From contig VWYX01000716.1 in NCBI GenBank assembly GCA_013396525.1, forward strand, positions 176,035 through 240,034: a stretch of 64,000 bases of DNA. Direction: 5' to 3'. The stretch is from Chaetorhynchus papuensis. Its lineage: Eukaryota > Chordata > Aves > Passeriformes > Rhipiduridae. Shown piece by piece: positions 20,901-33,639 of the stretch. How positions within the stretch are numbered: position 1 is the first letter of the stretch; every line of letters begins with the position of its first letter. The notes under the pieces were generated by a model, which was given only the letters and a program-made list of their open reading frames with translations, ran no database searches and was not told where the DNA came from. Both the position numbers and the translations under genes were made by a program.

Positions 20901-23900
20901 CCACTGCAAAAAAAGAGTCTGAAGTTTGTATCTCCAAGATAGAGATGTTCTCCATGATGCTCTACAGCTGCTCTTACACAGACTCTAAATCATCATCAGG
21001 AACCCTCTGACTCAATGTTTGCCTTGGATGGCCAGGTAGAAAAGCAGTATCCAACCCTTTGGATTTGATCCTGAACTGCTGCTACAAGTGACTTGGCAAA
21101 TGAGATGTTTCCCAGCACTAGTTTAAAAAGATACAGCCTACTTTCATTTATTAATCCTGAGGAAATCTTGATTTCTAAAGGAAACTTCCCTACCCTGACA
21201 AGGCTCCAGGGACATCACAGTATAAATGACATAATCAAATTCAAAGTCAAAAACAAATGTGAACATTCACAAGAAGTTCTAAAACATTTAAATTATAAGA
21301 ATTCGGTGGTTAAAACCATAGGGAGCTTACACACTATTGAAATAGTGTTCACACACTATTGAAAGTAAAATAAAAAGGGCACTTCTTGATTTAAAAGTGT
21401 GAGCACTTGTTATTTTAAAGTAGGATTAAGTATCTGGACTTCCAATTACACAATGGAAAATCCCTTTTTTATTGGTAAGATTTTAATTAAGTACCTTGAT
21501 TTCTGTAAATGGGAGCTTCATTTGACACTTGTGGCCAACTTTGAATAAGTGCTAATAGAAACTGAGTAAATTCTGCTGAATTACATAGCTCTGGGTGCTG
21601 CTCAAAGAGAAGGCTGCCTCCAATTTCAATTCCTTTAGAGAAAATCTGAAATAAGCACATTGAAGTCAATGTTGCACTGGTAGAAATCAGAGTAAGAATT
21701 GAGCCATGCCTAGGCCTGCATTAGTTTGTGCATGGTATTGAAATATTGTATGGTGAATACCACAGAAATGTACATAAAAATGAACATATTTTAAAAGCCC
21801 TGTTGTAGCCAGATGATTTGTACAGGAATAAAGTTGCAAAAGCCTGTCCTCCTGTGCAACTTTCAGCCATGTATCTTCCTTTCTGGCAAGGGAGCCTATC
21901 GGGGAAAATAAAATAAATACATTGCCACTTGCACAGGAACCAGCGGAAGAGAAGAAATCATCCTGCATTTCTACCTTCAGAGATGGTTTATTGCCTTAGA
22001 TTTGTGAATTAAATTCCTTCTCTCAGCCATGAGTTTTAAACATAAGGTAGATATCATGATAGATTTATTTTGTTAGAGCATCCTTTAGCATCCTTTAGCA
22101 TCCTTTAACAAGGACATGTTGACACCTGATGAAACTTCTCACAGTGTCTTCCTTAGGCAAAAATGTGTAAAGTAGATATTTACAGAACATTGACCCTTGT
22201 GCATCTAGTAAAGGATGACATACACCTCCAGGATAGATGGCTTTTAATACTTTTATGTTGCATATTAAAACTTAAAGACATTGCTACAGAAGCATTTAAT
22301 AATTCCTGAAACTTTGCTTACATGATAATTTAAATTATGTTAAAGGGTAATTCATAGTATCAAGAGATTTCACCTTTTGTTCAACTACTGAGCATTATAA
22401 CTATTATATCACAAAGAAATGAAAACTACAGAGACTTAAAGGAGGGCATGACTTTTATTCATATCAAATTTCATTTATTCCCTCTGTTGCTTGTTTTTCC
22501 TCTGAATTTGATAGAGTGTAGGTAATGTCCCTGTCACCTAGTTTTGGCTGCATGAAATACAGAAATCTTCCTCTGAGCTGTTCTTCTGGATGGAATCTGA
22601 CTCCTATGTGATTATCACAGTAAGAAAATCAGGTAAGAATAAACTGCAAATAATTTAATTATTTTAGATTTTTTTTGATAGGATGGGTTGCTCTTGCAGT
22701 ATTTATTTTTCATCTCTAACTATGACGAGAAGTTAGGCAAGTCACTTGTATCTGGACGTCTACTTTTAACTACCAAATTTATGTGATTTCTCGGCTTATT
22801 TGCAAAATGTGTAGTCTAGTTAAGGCTCATGACTACCTTATATTCAAGAAGACCCACAGACTTCAACAGAAGGAATTGTTCTTTAAAATTAATTCAAAGC
22901 CCAATGTATGGCTTTGCAATAATTTGTGTTTTCCCAGTACTTAGAATGCATTCCCATGCACTCCTCTCATTCTTTTCCAGCCTTCCCCCACCATACACAT
23001 CCTGTGTATTCTGCATCCATTCTCCTACTGTGTCTTGTGGCACCATCCCTTCCCTCCCAGATGGCTCTTCACCATGTACACAGATTTAATGAACTGTATC
23101 CTGAGGTGCCTTGGAGGAAGGTTTCCCACGAGCTTGTAAAAAAAAGTAAGAGATAAGAAAATTTCTTTCTTATCTCACAGCAGAAGATTGCGTGAGATTG
23201 CGTTGTGTTATTTCACAACAAAAGGTGCAGTGGGGATCCTCAGAAATAAGTTATTCACTGTTGCAGCGGCTGTAAAGTGTTGCTGATAGTTCCAAACACA
23301 ACATTGAAGGAAAAGTGCAGATGATAATAAAAGCAGGTCTCTCACTAAGAGAGACAAAGAGGACAGTTCATGCTCTCTGCTGAACAGCGTAAGTTTGATG
23401 AGGAAAGCAGGTGACATCATGTTGTTTACAATAAATAACTTATTCAGCAAAATTTGCCTTTTTCCAGCTTTCTGACTGTCTCCCGGAAGACCTAAAAAAA
23501 ATAAATCCTATTTCATCCTTAAGAGCTTTTATGCTGCTTTTCTCTTTTGGTGGAGAGATTTCACTGAAATTATTTGATAGCCAGTGTCTGAGTTAGATGA
23601 TTAGTTACCTGTATCATGCAGCATGGGTTTTAATCTCCGAGTGAATAAATTTTGCTCTTGGGATCAGGAGAAGAAATTCTCTGGGGACTGAGATCTCATT
23701 CCTAGATATGAAACAAATAAGAAAGAAGTGGGACATTTTAGGAAACTCTGTGAACCAATCTTTTATCTAGTGAGTATTTCCAGCAGTACTTAGTTGCATA
23801 GATTAATTTCTTTTTTTTCCTGTAACATTTGCACAAAATAACTGGGTGTATGTAATCCTGATGTATAAGGACAGGGAAGGAGGGAAGACATTCTTCCTTG

Positions 23901-24479
23901 TGTTCAGCAAGAAAATGTTTTCTCAAGTCCTGGTGAACTGGGGGTACAGAGGGAGGGAGGAAGCACGGCACAGGGATGCTTGGGATTGCCTGCTTGGGAT
24001 TTGTGCGTAATGAAGTTGGTTAATCAGAGCAAGTCGAGTTGGAAATCCACAGATTATGTGATACAAGTATTGTCTGCAGCACTTCTGAACCTGCTCTAAT
24101 CAAAAGTCAGGTTGAGGGAAGATAAAACAGATTTGTGCTAAAATGAAAGAGAAAAAAACCTGCTCTCTCTAGGCAATAATCCATCTTGATGAAACCAGAG
24201 TGATCACGTGAGCAGAGCTTGTGCACCAGAGTGAGCTCACTATGGTGAGCTAAATGGAGCTTGGTTGTCTACAGTGGTCATTACAGCTTTTCTTTGCATA
24301 TTAGCCTTCATTTCTATCACACATGCATTTAGAGCTTTGGGCAGGTATTGACAAAAATCTGAATATATTGCACCTCTGCTGCCTAATTACAGTGGTGACA
24401 GCAGAAGACAAAGGATATACATGAGATCTGAGCAAGGTGTTAAATCATAATAACGAGTGTTCACACCATGCCCCTTTCC
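20901..24479. other. No gene seen; AT-rich unique DNA
   Basis: AT-rich throughout, with only short frames of up to 93 codons and none recognised. It contains a small tandem repeat at 22081-22110, listed separately, and a short local repeat of CACACTATTGAAA around 21330-21362. Confidence 0.55.
22081..22110. repeat. Tandem 10-mer, three copies
   Basis: TCCTTTAGCA occurs twice in tandem, followed by TCCTTTAACA. This is slippage-type duplication with no associated feature. Confidence 0.9.
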
Positions 24480-24640
24480 TATATATGGGATGAAAAAATC
24501 CCACTAATTAAGGTTACTTTGTTAGACTGATAGGTAATTACCGGAGCAAAACTTGTAACCTCCTAGCCCCGAGTAGGAAAAGGTCGAAAATAATGGCGTA
24601 GTCCTTCATAAATCTATGAGGAACAGAAAAGGAATACCAA
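24480..24640. promoter_or_regulatory. Candidate conserved element with homeodomain palindrome
   Basis: The block contains the perfect 10-base palindrome GGTAATTACC (24533-24542), CACTAATTAAGG and a small hairpin GGGATGAAAAAATCCC (24488-24503). Composition and motif density resemble deeply conserved enhancers. No frame was recognised. Confidence 0.4.
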
Positions 24641-24739
24641 GTAACTTAACACAGAGGAATTTTAAGTTTCTATCCACATTCTTTAATGCTTCTTAAAGAG
24701 CACTGCTTAGATTCATATTTCTTTCAGCTTACAGGACAT

Positions 24740-25320
24740 TCTGAATTTAATCTCCCCGTAGCCACTCGTCTACAATGATTTCAGCTGTGGGTCACGAAAG
24801 TTAAACCTGATAACCACTCCATTGCAGCCCTTCTGCTTTAGAGGTCAATGGAAAGTTTCTCAGGAGGCATCATTCAAAAATAATATCTACTTCTACACGA
24901 GAGATTTAAGTCAGAGTTTGATTTCCTCCCTCCCTTGACTTAGAGACTTTTCTTTGATTAGAATGAAGGGGAGCACTAAATGCTGAACACTTTCTGGAGA
25001 ACACGTCTCTCTTAAAGAGCCACCATCACCGAGCTCACATCTATAATATGAACCACAATTTTGTTGGTCCAACAAGAAGTAAACATTGCAGACAACTGTT
25101 AGGAAAAACTGGTGACATTAGGGGGCCTATTAGCACTCCGTCAAATTAACAATATATTTCTAATTCCCTTGAGTGTCATATGTGTTTTTCTTATAATATT
25201 GGCTGATTCTCTCCTGCATTAATGAGGTGGACTGCTGCCAAAAATATGCAAATGGAAATCCAGTGGACCTGCCTTTGTAAATTCAGATATCTAGGAATTC
25301 GCACTTAAATGAGAGTTGAA
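24740..25320. promoter_or_regulatory. Candidate conserved non-coding element, strong look
   Basis: A long repeat-free block has dense transcription-factor-type cores: GGGCCTATTAGCAC, CAAATTAACAATATATTTC, TTGGCTGATTCTC, GCATTAATGAGGTGG, an octamer ATGCAAAT (25246-25253) and GTGACATTAGGG. Stops occur in all frames at high density, so it is not an exon. The pattern of A/T-homeodomain cores between unique sequence is typical of vertebrate ultraconserved-type elements. Conservation was not tested. Confidence 0.45.
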
Positions 25321-26085
25321 AAACCCCCAAACCAAACAGTCGTTTGGTGGCAAATCCTGTGCTGTTAGATTGCTTGCACCAGTGCTGGAAAACATCAATA
25401 TGTAAATACCTTGAACTCTAAACTCCTGAAGTCTGTATTATCTGAGTTTTTACAGTGGAGGTGTCAGGTCCCCTTTAGACTCTCTCCCACATTTAAATAT
25501 AGATCTGCAATCAAATTACAGAGCTTTCCCTAGGAAACAGCAAGTCGTGTAGTTCTCAGATAATGTAGACAAACAAATCACATTTCCTTGGCTCTCCCAC
25601 CCTTTCCGAATCTGAAAATTACTTCTGAAGCTGAAAACGATGTCTTAGAGCAGAGGAGAAACACACACATCTCTACACACGTACAGACCCCGTATTTAAT
25701 ATAGTAACAGATTGTAATTCTCCCTAGAAACAAAACAAAGCAACAATAATGCTACACAAAGCACTGGCAGCCACACAAACTCACTCAGTGGCCCCTACTA
25801 AATCTGGGGTTAGGCATTATGACACAGGGTATTGGAAAGCACCCCATCCCCGCCTCTCCACAGCCCTTTTTCCATATGTTCCTTATTTCTGGTTACCTTC
25901 CAGCTGCCAGATGTTCTTTCCCACTACCACCATCCTGGACCTGCAGACCCTTTTTCTGGGTAGAAATAATAGCATGCAGATTTCAGGAATATTTGCCTTT
26001 ATTTGATGCTATTCTTGTCCCACCCTTGCCGTGGCTCCAATCTCACCGAAAATTACATGGTAGATGATCTTCATTTATTGGGCAT
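25321..26085. other. No gene seen
   Basis: Ordinary unique sequence. Two overlapping plus-strand frames of 82-85 codons at 25749-26067 are unrecognised and are treated as chance. Confidence 0.55.
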
Positions 26086-26200
26086 GTATTCATGGATTTG
26101 AAGGCAAGTAGGGACCAATATCACAGTTTAATCTGGATTTCTGCGTGACAGAATTGTAGATTTTAGCCAGTGGTGCTGGTGTTGAGTCCAACAGGCAAGA
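26086..26200 (-). mobile_element. Ancient CR1-like LINE tail, strongly diverged
   Basis: TATTCATGGATTTGAAGGC followed by AAGTAGGGACCAATATCAC and then ATCTGGATTTCTGCGTGACAG resembles the old sauropsid tail 'tcatagattttaaggccagaagggaccatt.tgatcatctagtctgacctcctg.ataacacag'. This older CR1 lineage is abundant in turtles and crocodilians and is residual in birds. The sense strand would be minus, by analogy with younger CR1 tails. Confidence 0.45.
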
Positions 26201-28370
26201 ACACATCTTGAAGCCCCATACTCCTGATCGTGTGCAGGCTAAAGGACAGCCTGGTTCACATGGATAAACACCAAAATTTAACCCTTCTCCCACTGAAATC
26301 CTGGATTTTATTCCATGTGAACAGAGAGGGTCTCTGACCAGCTCAATCCCTGTGAGTCCACCTCCCCAAACTGATACAGACCCTCAGCTTTTTCCTGTTA
26401 TCTGGACAGCTCCCTTCCAGTTCTTAACATATGAAAAGGAGAGAGTAAAAAATCAAATAATAATGCAGTTCTCCATTTCTCCATTCGGCTTCTGGAGGCC
26501 ATCATTTACTTTCTGCTGCTCTTATGCAGTGGGATCCAAGCCACGCTCATATTTAATGAAAGGTTAATGTAAATCATGTGAAAAGTCATGCAGTGTTTCC
26601 CTGAAGTGTACACGCTAAATTGCCATTCAGGAATTCCTACCTTTTAGTGGGGAACAAAAAAAAAGAAAAGAAGTTCAGTTCCTATTTGAGACAAGTGGTT
26701 GGGGTATAAATCCCAAACAAGAATTATAAAACAAAAAGATGGAAGAAGCAAAGTTATATTTTTACACTATTTAGGTACCCAAGCTGCAGCTAAATGTGTA
26801 ATAGAGTTTACAAAAGCACATAAGTGATAAACTATGACTTCAGGAATGAAAATGCTTTGAAAGGTTTCTCACAGTGTAGGTTCTCGTTAAAAAGGATTGA
26901 AGCCTTGTCCAGGTACTCACTGTGTTCTGCATTTCTGAAGACTGAAACACAACCACACGAGCAGTTTTATCAAGGCTTGTATAATTTCACGTTTTCAGTA
27001 AACAGATATTAGAACCCAGCTGGTTCAGGGGTATATCTGTACATGAGTGATTTTATTTTCTCCTGTATAAAATACAAACTCTGCAGCAAAAATAAGAAAT
27101 GCTGTTTGAGGAGGGAAAATCTTCCAGGAATTGAAATAGCTAGTTAGATGAGATCCAGTTTAAGTCAGTTGAATATCAATTCCACAACTGTAGAACGTAA
27201 AATAAAATCGATTTATTGGAAAATATCTGATTTCAGTGGCTTTACACCAAGAATGCATTAGATGAGCTGGTATTTTGAGTTAAAGATCACTGAAAAAATC
27301 TTTTATGTTTATCGCACACCTGGCCATAAACCAGCCCCAAACTTCCCTTAAATTAACTTGTCAGAAATCCACAGAGCAGCAAAATGCAACTCTTGGAGTA
27401 GAATCTCACAGTGGAATTGAGCTCTATCAAAAATAAAGAATTAGACCATGTGTTTCCTGTATGATGTTGTTCTGGTAATTGCCTTTCTTGCTGCTTTGGG
27501 TGAGATTCTGATATCCCTTATATCAGTTTTCCAGGTGTTATTTTAGTCATCTTCCCTTTGCAAATAGAAATCATTTCTACTTTTCGATTGCATTAGGCTA
27601 CACTTTAAATGAGCTCCCTACCTGTCTTGACAACTGTAACCACAGAATGCTTGCAAGCAGGTACCCAGAGCAATTCAGACCTGCACATGTATTTATAATG
27701 AACCTTAAGCCATGACACAGTTATTTTTAAAATCTTTTCAGATAATCATCACTAACTTTTAAAAACATTTAGTCTGAAGTAAGAGTTTTTCCTTCCTCAG
27801 GGATCTCCCTGTGTTCTGCCCACTGGACATCCCAGTAGGAATGTAGTGGCCATGTGTGTTAAAGGTGAGGAGACCTGTCATAATGGCTTTTAAATGATAA
27901 ATATTCAAACTACCAGAAGGTAAACCTGACTCTTGAGGAGGGACCGTTACAGACCCACCAACTGATGAAGTTAAACCAAATGGGAGTAGAGAAAATGACT
28001 TGCAAAAAAAAAAAAAGTTTTTCTGCCGTGGAAACACCCATTTCCTCACTTGGTTTTCTCAAGTCTGCATGGGCCCCATGCAAGGGCCTCCACTTGCTAG
28101 AGAAGCTGATACCTGAGATTTTCCTCTAAGGGAACACAGCAGACACCCCTGAAAACCCCTCCTGAGCAAGATCACAGTGGGCTTCATGAAGCCAGGTGCT
28201 TCCTTCCCCTTCTTTCATCATCTGATGGTTGTTGGGGGATTTGCAGAAGTGGAGACAGAGGAGAAAACATTTGTTATAGATTTGAGAGAATTTGCTCTCT
28301 GAATCTTCTCTTTTTTGGGAGGAATATGGAAAGAAAGTTTTGCATGCTTGTGCATGCATGTGCTTCTCAG
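26201..28370. other. No gene seen; includes a short repeat scrap near 27500
   Basis: AT-rich unique sequence. At 27501-27540, GGTGAGATTCTGATATCCCTTATATCAG resembles the old 'gagattctgatctcacttataccag' repeat class related to the 5541 fragment. The frames, 96 codons at most, are unrecognised. Confidence 0.5.
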
Positions 28371-28560
28371 AGTCAGAGAATCATGGAATGGTTTGGGTTG
28401 GAAGGGACCTTAAAGATCATCTCATTCCAACCTTCTGCGGTAGACAGGGACACCTTCCACCAGACCAGGTTGCTCAGAGCTCCATCCATCCTGGCCTTGA
28501 ACAGGGATGGATCATCCACAACTTCTCTGGGCAACCTGTTCCAGTGCCTCAAAAATGTTA
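28371..28560 (-). mobile_element. CR1 LINE, short 3' end
   Basis: This copy starts with AGTCAGAGAATCATGGAATGG and continues through TTTGGGTTGGAAGGGACCTTAAAG, GACACCTTCCACCAGACCAGG, GCTCAGAGCTCCATCCATCC and CTGGGCAACCTGTTCCAGTGCCTC. That is the reverse complement of a CR1 3' terminus, so the element lies on minus. Similarity fades after about 28560. It is younger-looking than the tail at 26086. Confidence 0.93.
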
Positions 28561-31500
28561 CATCACTTCATTATAACCACATCATTTCAGTAAAGCTCCT
28601 TCTACTCAGAGAGGGAAAAAAAAAATAGCAGGAATCATTGTCAATCTGGTTTTTTTTCCTCTCTTTATGGGATTTTGGATACAGATCCTGGCTCATATGC
28701 CTCAGAGTGTGTGGTACCTCTGTGTTTCATGGCTTCTAAGTGTGTTCAGGCATCACCTGGCCCCTGGGACAGCAGCAGCTTCAAGACCTCCTTGGAGTTG
28801 TATTGGCCCCCTAAAGACAGTGGAATGTCGAAAACAGGACCAGTACAAACCATGCTACCCACAACCCTGATACTCCTTCCCATCATCTAGTTTATCCAGT
28901 GGTGGAGCACTGTCAAACTCTTTGAAGAAACCCAAAAAACCTCAAAAGATATTGCACAAGATGGCCATATGGCCTCTGACATTTTTGAGTCTTGTATGCT
29001 GCTGGCCCTGTGTAAAAAGGCTACATTGAAATAGATTATACTATAATTATATAATATCACCTCACGAATTCATGTGTAACTCTATAAATATACCAGATTA
29101 GCACACAACATTACATTAAGAATTAAATATTGGAAACAAAACAAGAGTGACCACATTCTGAATTAGCACAGTGGTATCAGGATCTGATATTATGCCTTTG
29201 TTTAATACTGTAAATTAAACAGGAAATGTAGTTTAATTTTGCATATGCTTGTAAATAAACACGTTGTAGATTTCATCATGTTCATTATATGGAAAATTAG
29301 TCCACTTTTTTTTTTTTTTTGATTACAAGTGCTTGTGATACCAAATCTTCTGTTTATCTCAGTGATTTTTTTTCTGAATGTAAAAAAAAATATGCATTAT
29401 GCATCCTAACATCCATATCTGTAATTCTGTGAGCATCCCTTTTGTTTACTGCACACAACATTGTTGTAACAAAGACATTTACGCTTTTGGAGTCTGAAGC
29501 ATGAAGTCGTTCTAAATCTGTGCCCACAGGTAATAATTACTTCACTCATTAACAGCTCTCCCTCGTCTCTCATAAAACAGCTCTGAAAGGGTCTCTTGGG
29601 ACAGAGTTAGGAAGTGTGTTTTATGATCATTAATATGGTACTACCTTGGAAATACCTAGTCTAGGTGGTTTAGCCCCAAAGCAATGTTTATTTGCACAAA
29701 CACAGCAGGCTGCAATGACAGGAAGTAGACTAAAGCCAGGCCCAGTGGGTCTTCTTCATCATCTTCATGCACCAGAGGGCCAAATCACCTCTTATTCTTT
29801 GGCATCAGCAAGTCATTGCTAAGAGAAAGGGACAAAGCAAGGCTACAAATGAATAATTTATGTAGGGCATTCAACAGGATATGAGAAACAAAAGATGAAA
29901 ATGTAAAACCTCGTTGCAATTTTGTGTGTGCATGTATTCAGGAAATTTTCAAATTATTGTCTTAGCTAAAAACAATCATTTAAATAATTTCTTGATAAGA
30001 GTTCAGGGCTGACAGTCAAACACAACAGTAAAGTAAGGAGGCAGGACCTCACTGAGGTACAGCTTGGGTTACTTCCATGAGCAAGGAATTCAGGTCTCTA
30101 GATCTGTTGAACTTCAGTTAAGTACTCTTTTAATAAATAATTGATAAATTTGCACCAAGGTATTTGGCTTGCTAAAGACAATGCTGCAGAATGAAAAATG
30201 CCCTGCAGGAAAATGTAGGTGATTAACCAAACTAGACAACCACTTCACAGAACTTATGAAAATATTGGAGTTTAGATCAGTCTGCAATGGGTTATGAGAA
30301 AAGCACTAAACAACCTGTCCAAGATCTGGAAAAATTGGAGCCTGTCCTTTGTGTCGCACGGGTTCAAAAGTTTGCCACAAGCCAGTGAAAACTTACCATT
30401 CCTTCCTATAAAAAAAACAACCTCAATAATCTCAAAAAGTTGCTAAAATGGTGTTTCTTACACAACCTGGGGTGCTGTGGAAGGTCTTCTCTCCTTTCAA
30501 GCTAGAAAGGGGAAAAATACTGGGCAGGCAGACTGGGATTTTCTCAATGTGTTCAGACTTTTGCTGGGACTTGGCCATGAAAAGTCCTACCAAACCTTGT
30601 ATGCCACCAAGGAATCTGAGGAAAATTCCAGGTGAAGAAGGCAGCTGTCTGCTGCTGAAGAAAAGAAGGGTTGTCTTGCCTGCAAGTTTTTGCAACACAT
30701 GTCAAAACAGTCTTCCTCTGGTACTGTGCTTACTTGGTACATCAAAAAGATCTGTCACTGTGTTTTATCATCACTCAGAGATGCCACTCAGGGATTTTAT
30801 TTTTCTTTTTTTAAACAAGCTTCATTTTAGACACCTCAATCAATTTCCCTGTTGTGCCTTTTCCCCTTCAGGCCAAAGCATCCCGATTTCAGTACTAGTT
30901 ATTCTTATTACAAAAGTCCCTCAGGTCCTACTCAGACTTCTGTGCTTAGGGGTATGCTAAAGCCTAACTGGAAACATTCCCAGTGCCAAAGAATTTACAA
31001 GTAATTTAAGGCAGGATGCAACAAGTGGGTATGTGAGACAGTAATTGAGGTGAGGGGATTGGAAAGGAAACCCGTAGTAGCACCAAGTGGTCACACTGAT
31101 TAGCTCCACTCAGTGGTTTAGACTCAGCTGCAAATTTTTTATTTTTTTTTTAATGCTGAGGTGTAAACCACTAAAATGGATACAATTGTGATGTAGAGCT
31201 TAAGTGCTTTAAAAAATCTAAAATGTGTGGTTTGCAAAATTTATCAATTATGTGTACCCAAGTATCAGCTGAATTCTTCATTTTAGGAGGACAGGTGGCT
31301 GAAGCTGGGAAAGCTCAAAGGGCTCTAGAACCACCTGATAAACTCTCAGTAGGGCAGCAGAGTTCAGGCAAATCAGGCAGTTTTTGTTAACAGCCCTGTA
31401 AGATACTCTTCTCTAATGGATGCTTGAGTGGAAGTTTGGAGCCGTGAAAATACAGCCTAGAATGATAAAAGTCCTTCCTAAAACCAGCAGAGCTCAGTGA

Positions 31501-33639
31501 GAAACATTTCAAATCCCTCTGTTGTGGGCCTATCCAAAATTAAGTGCTTGGTTTTCTCCCTCTGGGAGAAACTGGGGCCAAGACTTCTCCTGCCCCGCGT
31601 GGTGCAGCACCAAGATCTTTGTCTGCTCGAGTGGAGTCACACACGTCCTTTCCCAGCTGTAATTTCAGCCCTGTCAGGCAGGGAATAGATCTTTGGCCAA
31701 TGTAAACTGGCACGGAGTGAGCATAGTTGAGACCATCTGCAGATCTGCCAGGGGAGAAGTTTGCTCATTGATTGCCTGGGAATTGGGATGGATGGTACCA
31801 CAGAAAGAGAAAACGAAGGATGGTGAGGGCACAAGTTTGCAACATCCCAGCACGGGGGAAATGGGGATTTAAATTAGCTTTTCATTTTCAGAGGGAAGGT
31901 GGCTTATCCTGCGGCCATCAAGACAGGTTGTTTGGACATGATAAAAAGCTGAGGCGAGCTCTGAGGCAAAAAGTCCCGTGGAATCTACTAAACCTGAGAA
32001 AAGTGATCTGCAAGAAACTGGAAGACGAAAACCATATCCATGTCTGCCACTCAATATAATTTAGTGTAGCAAATAGCAAACACTCAGACTGAACATTTGA
32101 GAGTAGAAACAGTGCAGGTATTAATATATCTGCTCTTCCCACAGATTGGCAAGCAGCCTAAATCCACTGCTACCTGAAATTATGCCAACCTGCTCAGCAC
32201 ATCTGAATTTAAAACTAATCTCTTATTTACAATCAAAGCATCTACAAAGCTGGTGCTTGTAATGGGTTTTATTGTACTGCACTAAAGATTGTTGTTGAAA
32301 TTTGCATTTCCAATGACCAATTAGTATATTTATTTATTAGAATTTAGTCATGCTATTTCTAGTAAATGAAACGTAGTGCATAAGAACATAAATAGGATTA
32401 TTAGCTACATTCCTCTCTTTCCTCTTCTATGGACTTCATTATTTTTGCACAGATGCCAGGATTTTTTTTTTTCAGTGAAAAATTAAGACTGCATGAAGAC
32501 TTGCCCACTCTCAAAAGCTGTGATGACATTCAGTGTGATTGCAAGTTATACCACATTAAAAAAGACGTTTTTCTGAGAGCAGTGGTTAAAACCCAGACGC
32601 CTACATTTATTTACATTTGCAATGCTTGTGCCATGTGTATAGGATACAGTGAACTGCTAACTTTTGGAATGAAAATGACTTGTGTCTGTGTTAAATGTCA
32701 CAGGAAATTGTAGCACTGATTAATAAGTAAAGAATACATAATTAGAAAAAAAAAAAGTTGCTTCTTGTAAAACTGCTGCATGTGTTTAAATTCTCATTCA
32801 TTTTTTTTTTCCAGGAATGAGCAGATTAAAATAAATAGAGGGATCACGTAATGAAATTTGCTCTCCCTTTAATGTGAGTGTTCAGGTTTCAGGATAACAT
32901 TGTTCCTTAACAATTTATTTAAAACAGGAGGCAGAATATTTCCATCGTTACCTGGTTTATTAAGCTTCCAGACACAAAGAAAAAAATGCTGTTCTTTGCC
33001 TCAAAATTACAGTTAATATGAATTAAACAACAGCTTGAATGTTTAGAGAGAAAAGTTTTTAATTAAAGCTATGATAAGTATTTCTTCATATTTTCCTTGG
33101 TTAGGAGTCTGCAAATAACAAAAATTGGGGTAACGAATGGAATGGAGGAGATTCTGATCCAGACTGGAAAGTTCTTGAAGTTCAGGACTTTTATTTGAAC
33201 TCCCAGTTTCTCTTGCCTCTTGTAGCATTTCCTTCCCTGGTGCTTTACACACGAAGGTGTTGGTGTGCTTCCCAAATATGAATAAACTGCAACAAAATGT
33301 AGGTATAAGACTAAGGAAATGCTTTTTTCAGATTGATACACTAAAGCCAACGAAATATCCAAAAGCTAAAGAAATATCCAAAAGCTTTGGGAGCTTGGAT
33401 GCTGACCATAATTTCTTCTTTTAATAAAGCCTTCAAAAGAAGTGGACCCACTCCAGGGTAAGTTCTTCATCTGACAGAAGCTTTTTGAATCTTTAGTGTT
33501 TTGTCATTCCTAAGACATATGGAATCTGGAGCAGTATTATTTACATAAACTGATTTGTAACGTACCTGTAATGAACTATTTTAACTAAAAATAGTTGAAC
33601 TCATTGTTAAAAAAATGGAGAAATGGTAGACCTCTATAT
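28561..33639. other. No gene seen; AT-rich unique DNA
   Basis: About 5 kb. The plus-strand 170-codon frame at 30448-30960 is the longest, but it has no recognisable domain, is overlapped by an 88-codon minus frame and lacks splice context. T-rich and A-rich runs occur near 29307-29320 and 32748-32757. A T-tract/CAG acceptor-like pattern at 32800-32814 has no paired donor. A 16-base word (GAAATATCCAAAAGCT) is duplicated at 33352-33367 and 33371-33386. Confidence 0.55.

Noticed and set aside
22620..22640. CAG|GTAAGA donor-like site
   Set aside because: No convincing upstream acceptor or open segment.
30448..30960. 170-codon plus-strand frame
   Set aside because: No domain and no conserved-looking codon pattern, and a minus-strand frame overlaps it.
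32795..32820. Strong pyrimidine tract plus CAG acceptor
   Set aside because: No downstream donor or open segment pairs with it. T-runs followed by CAG are common by chance.
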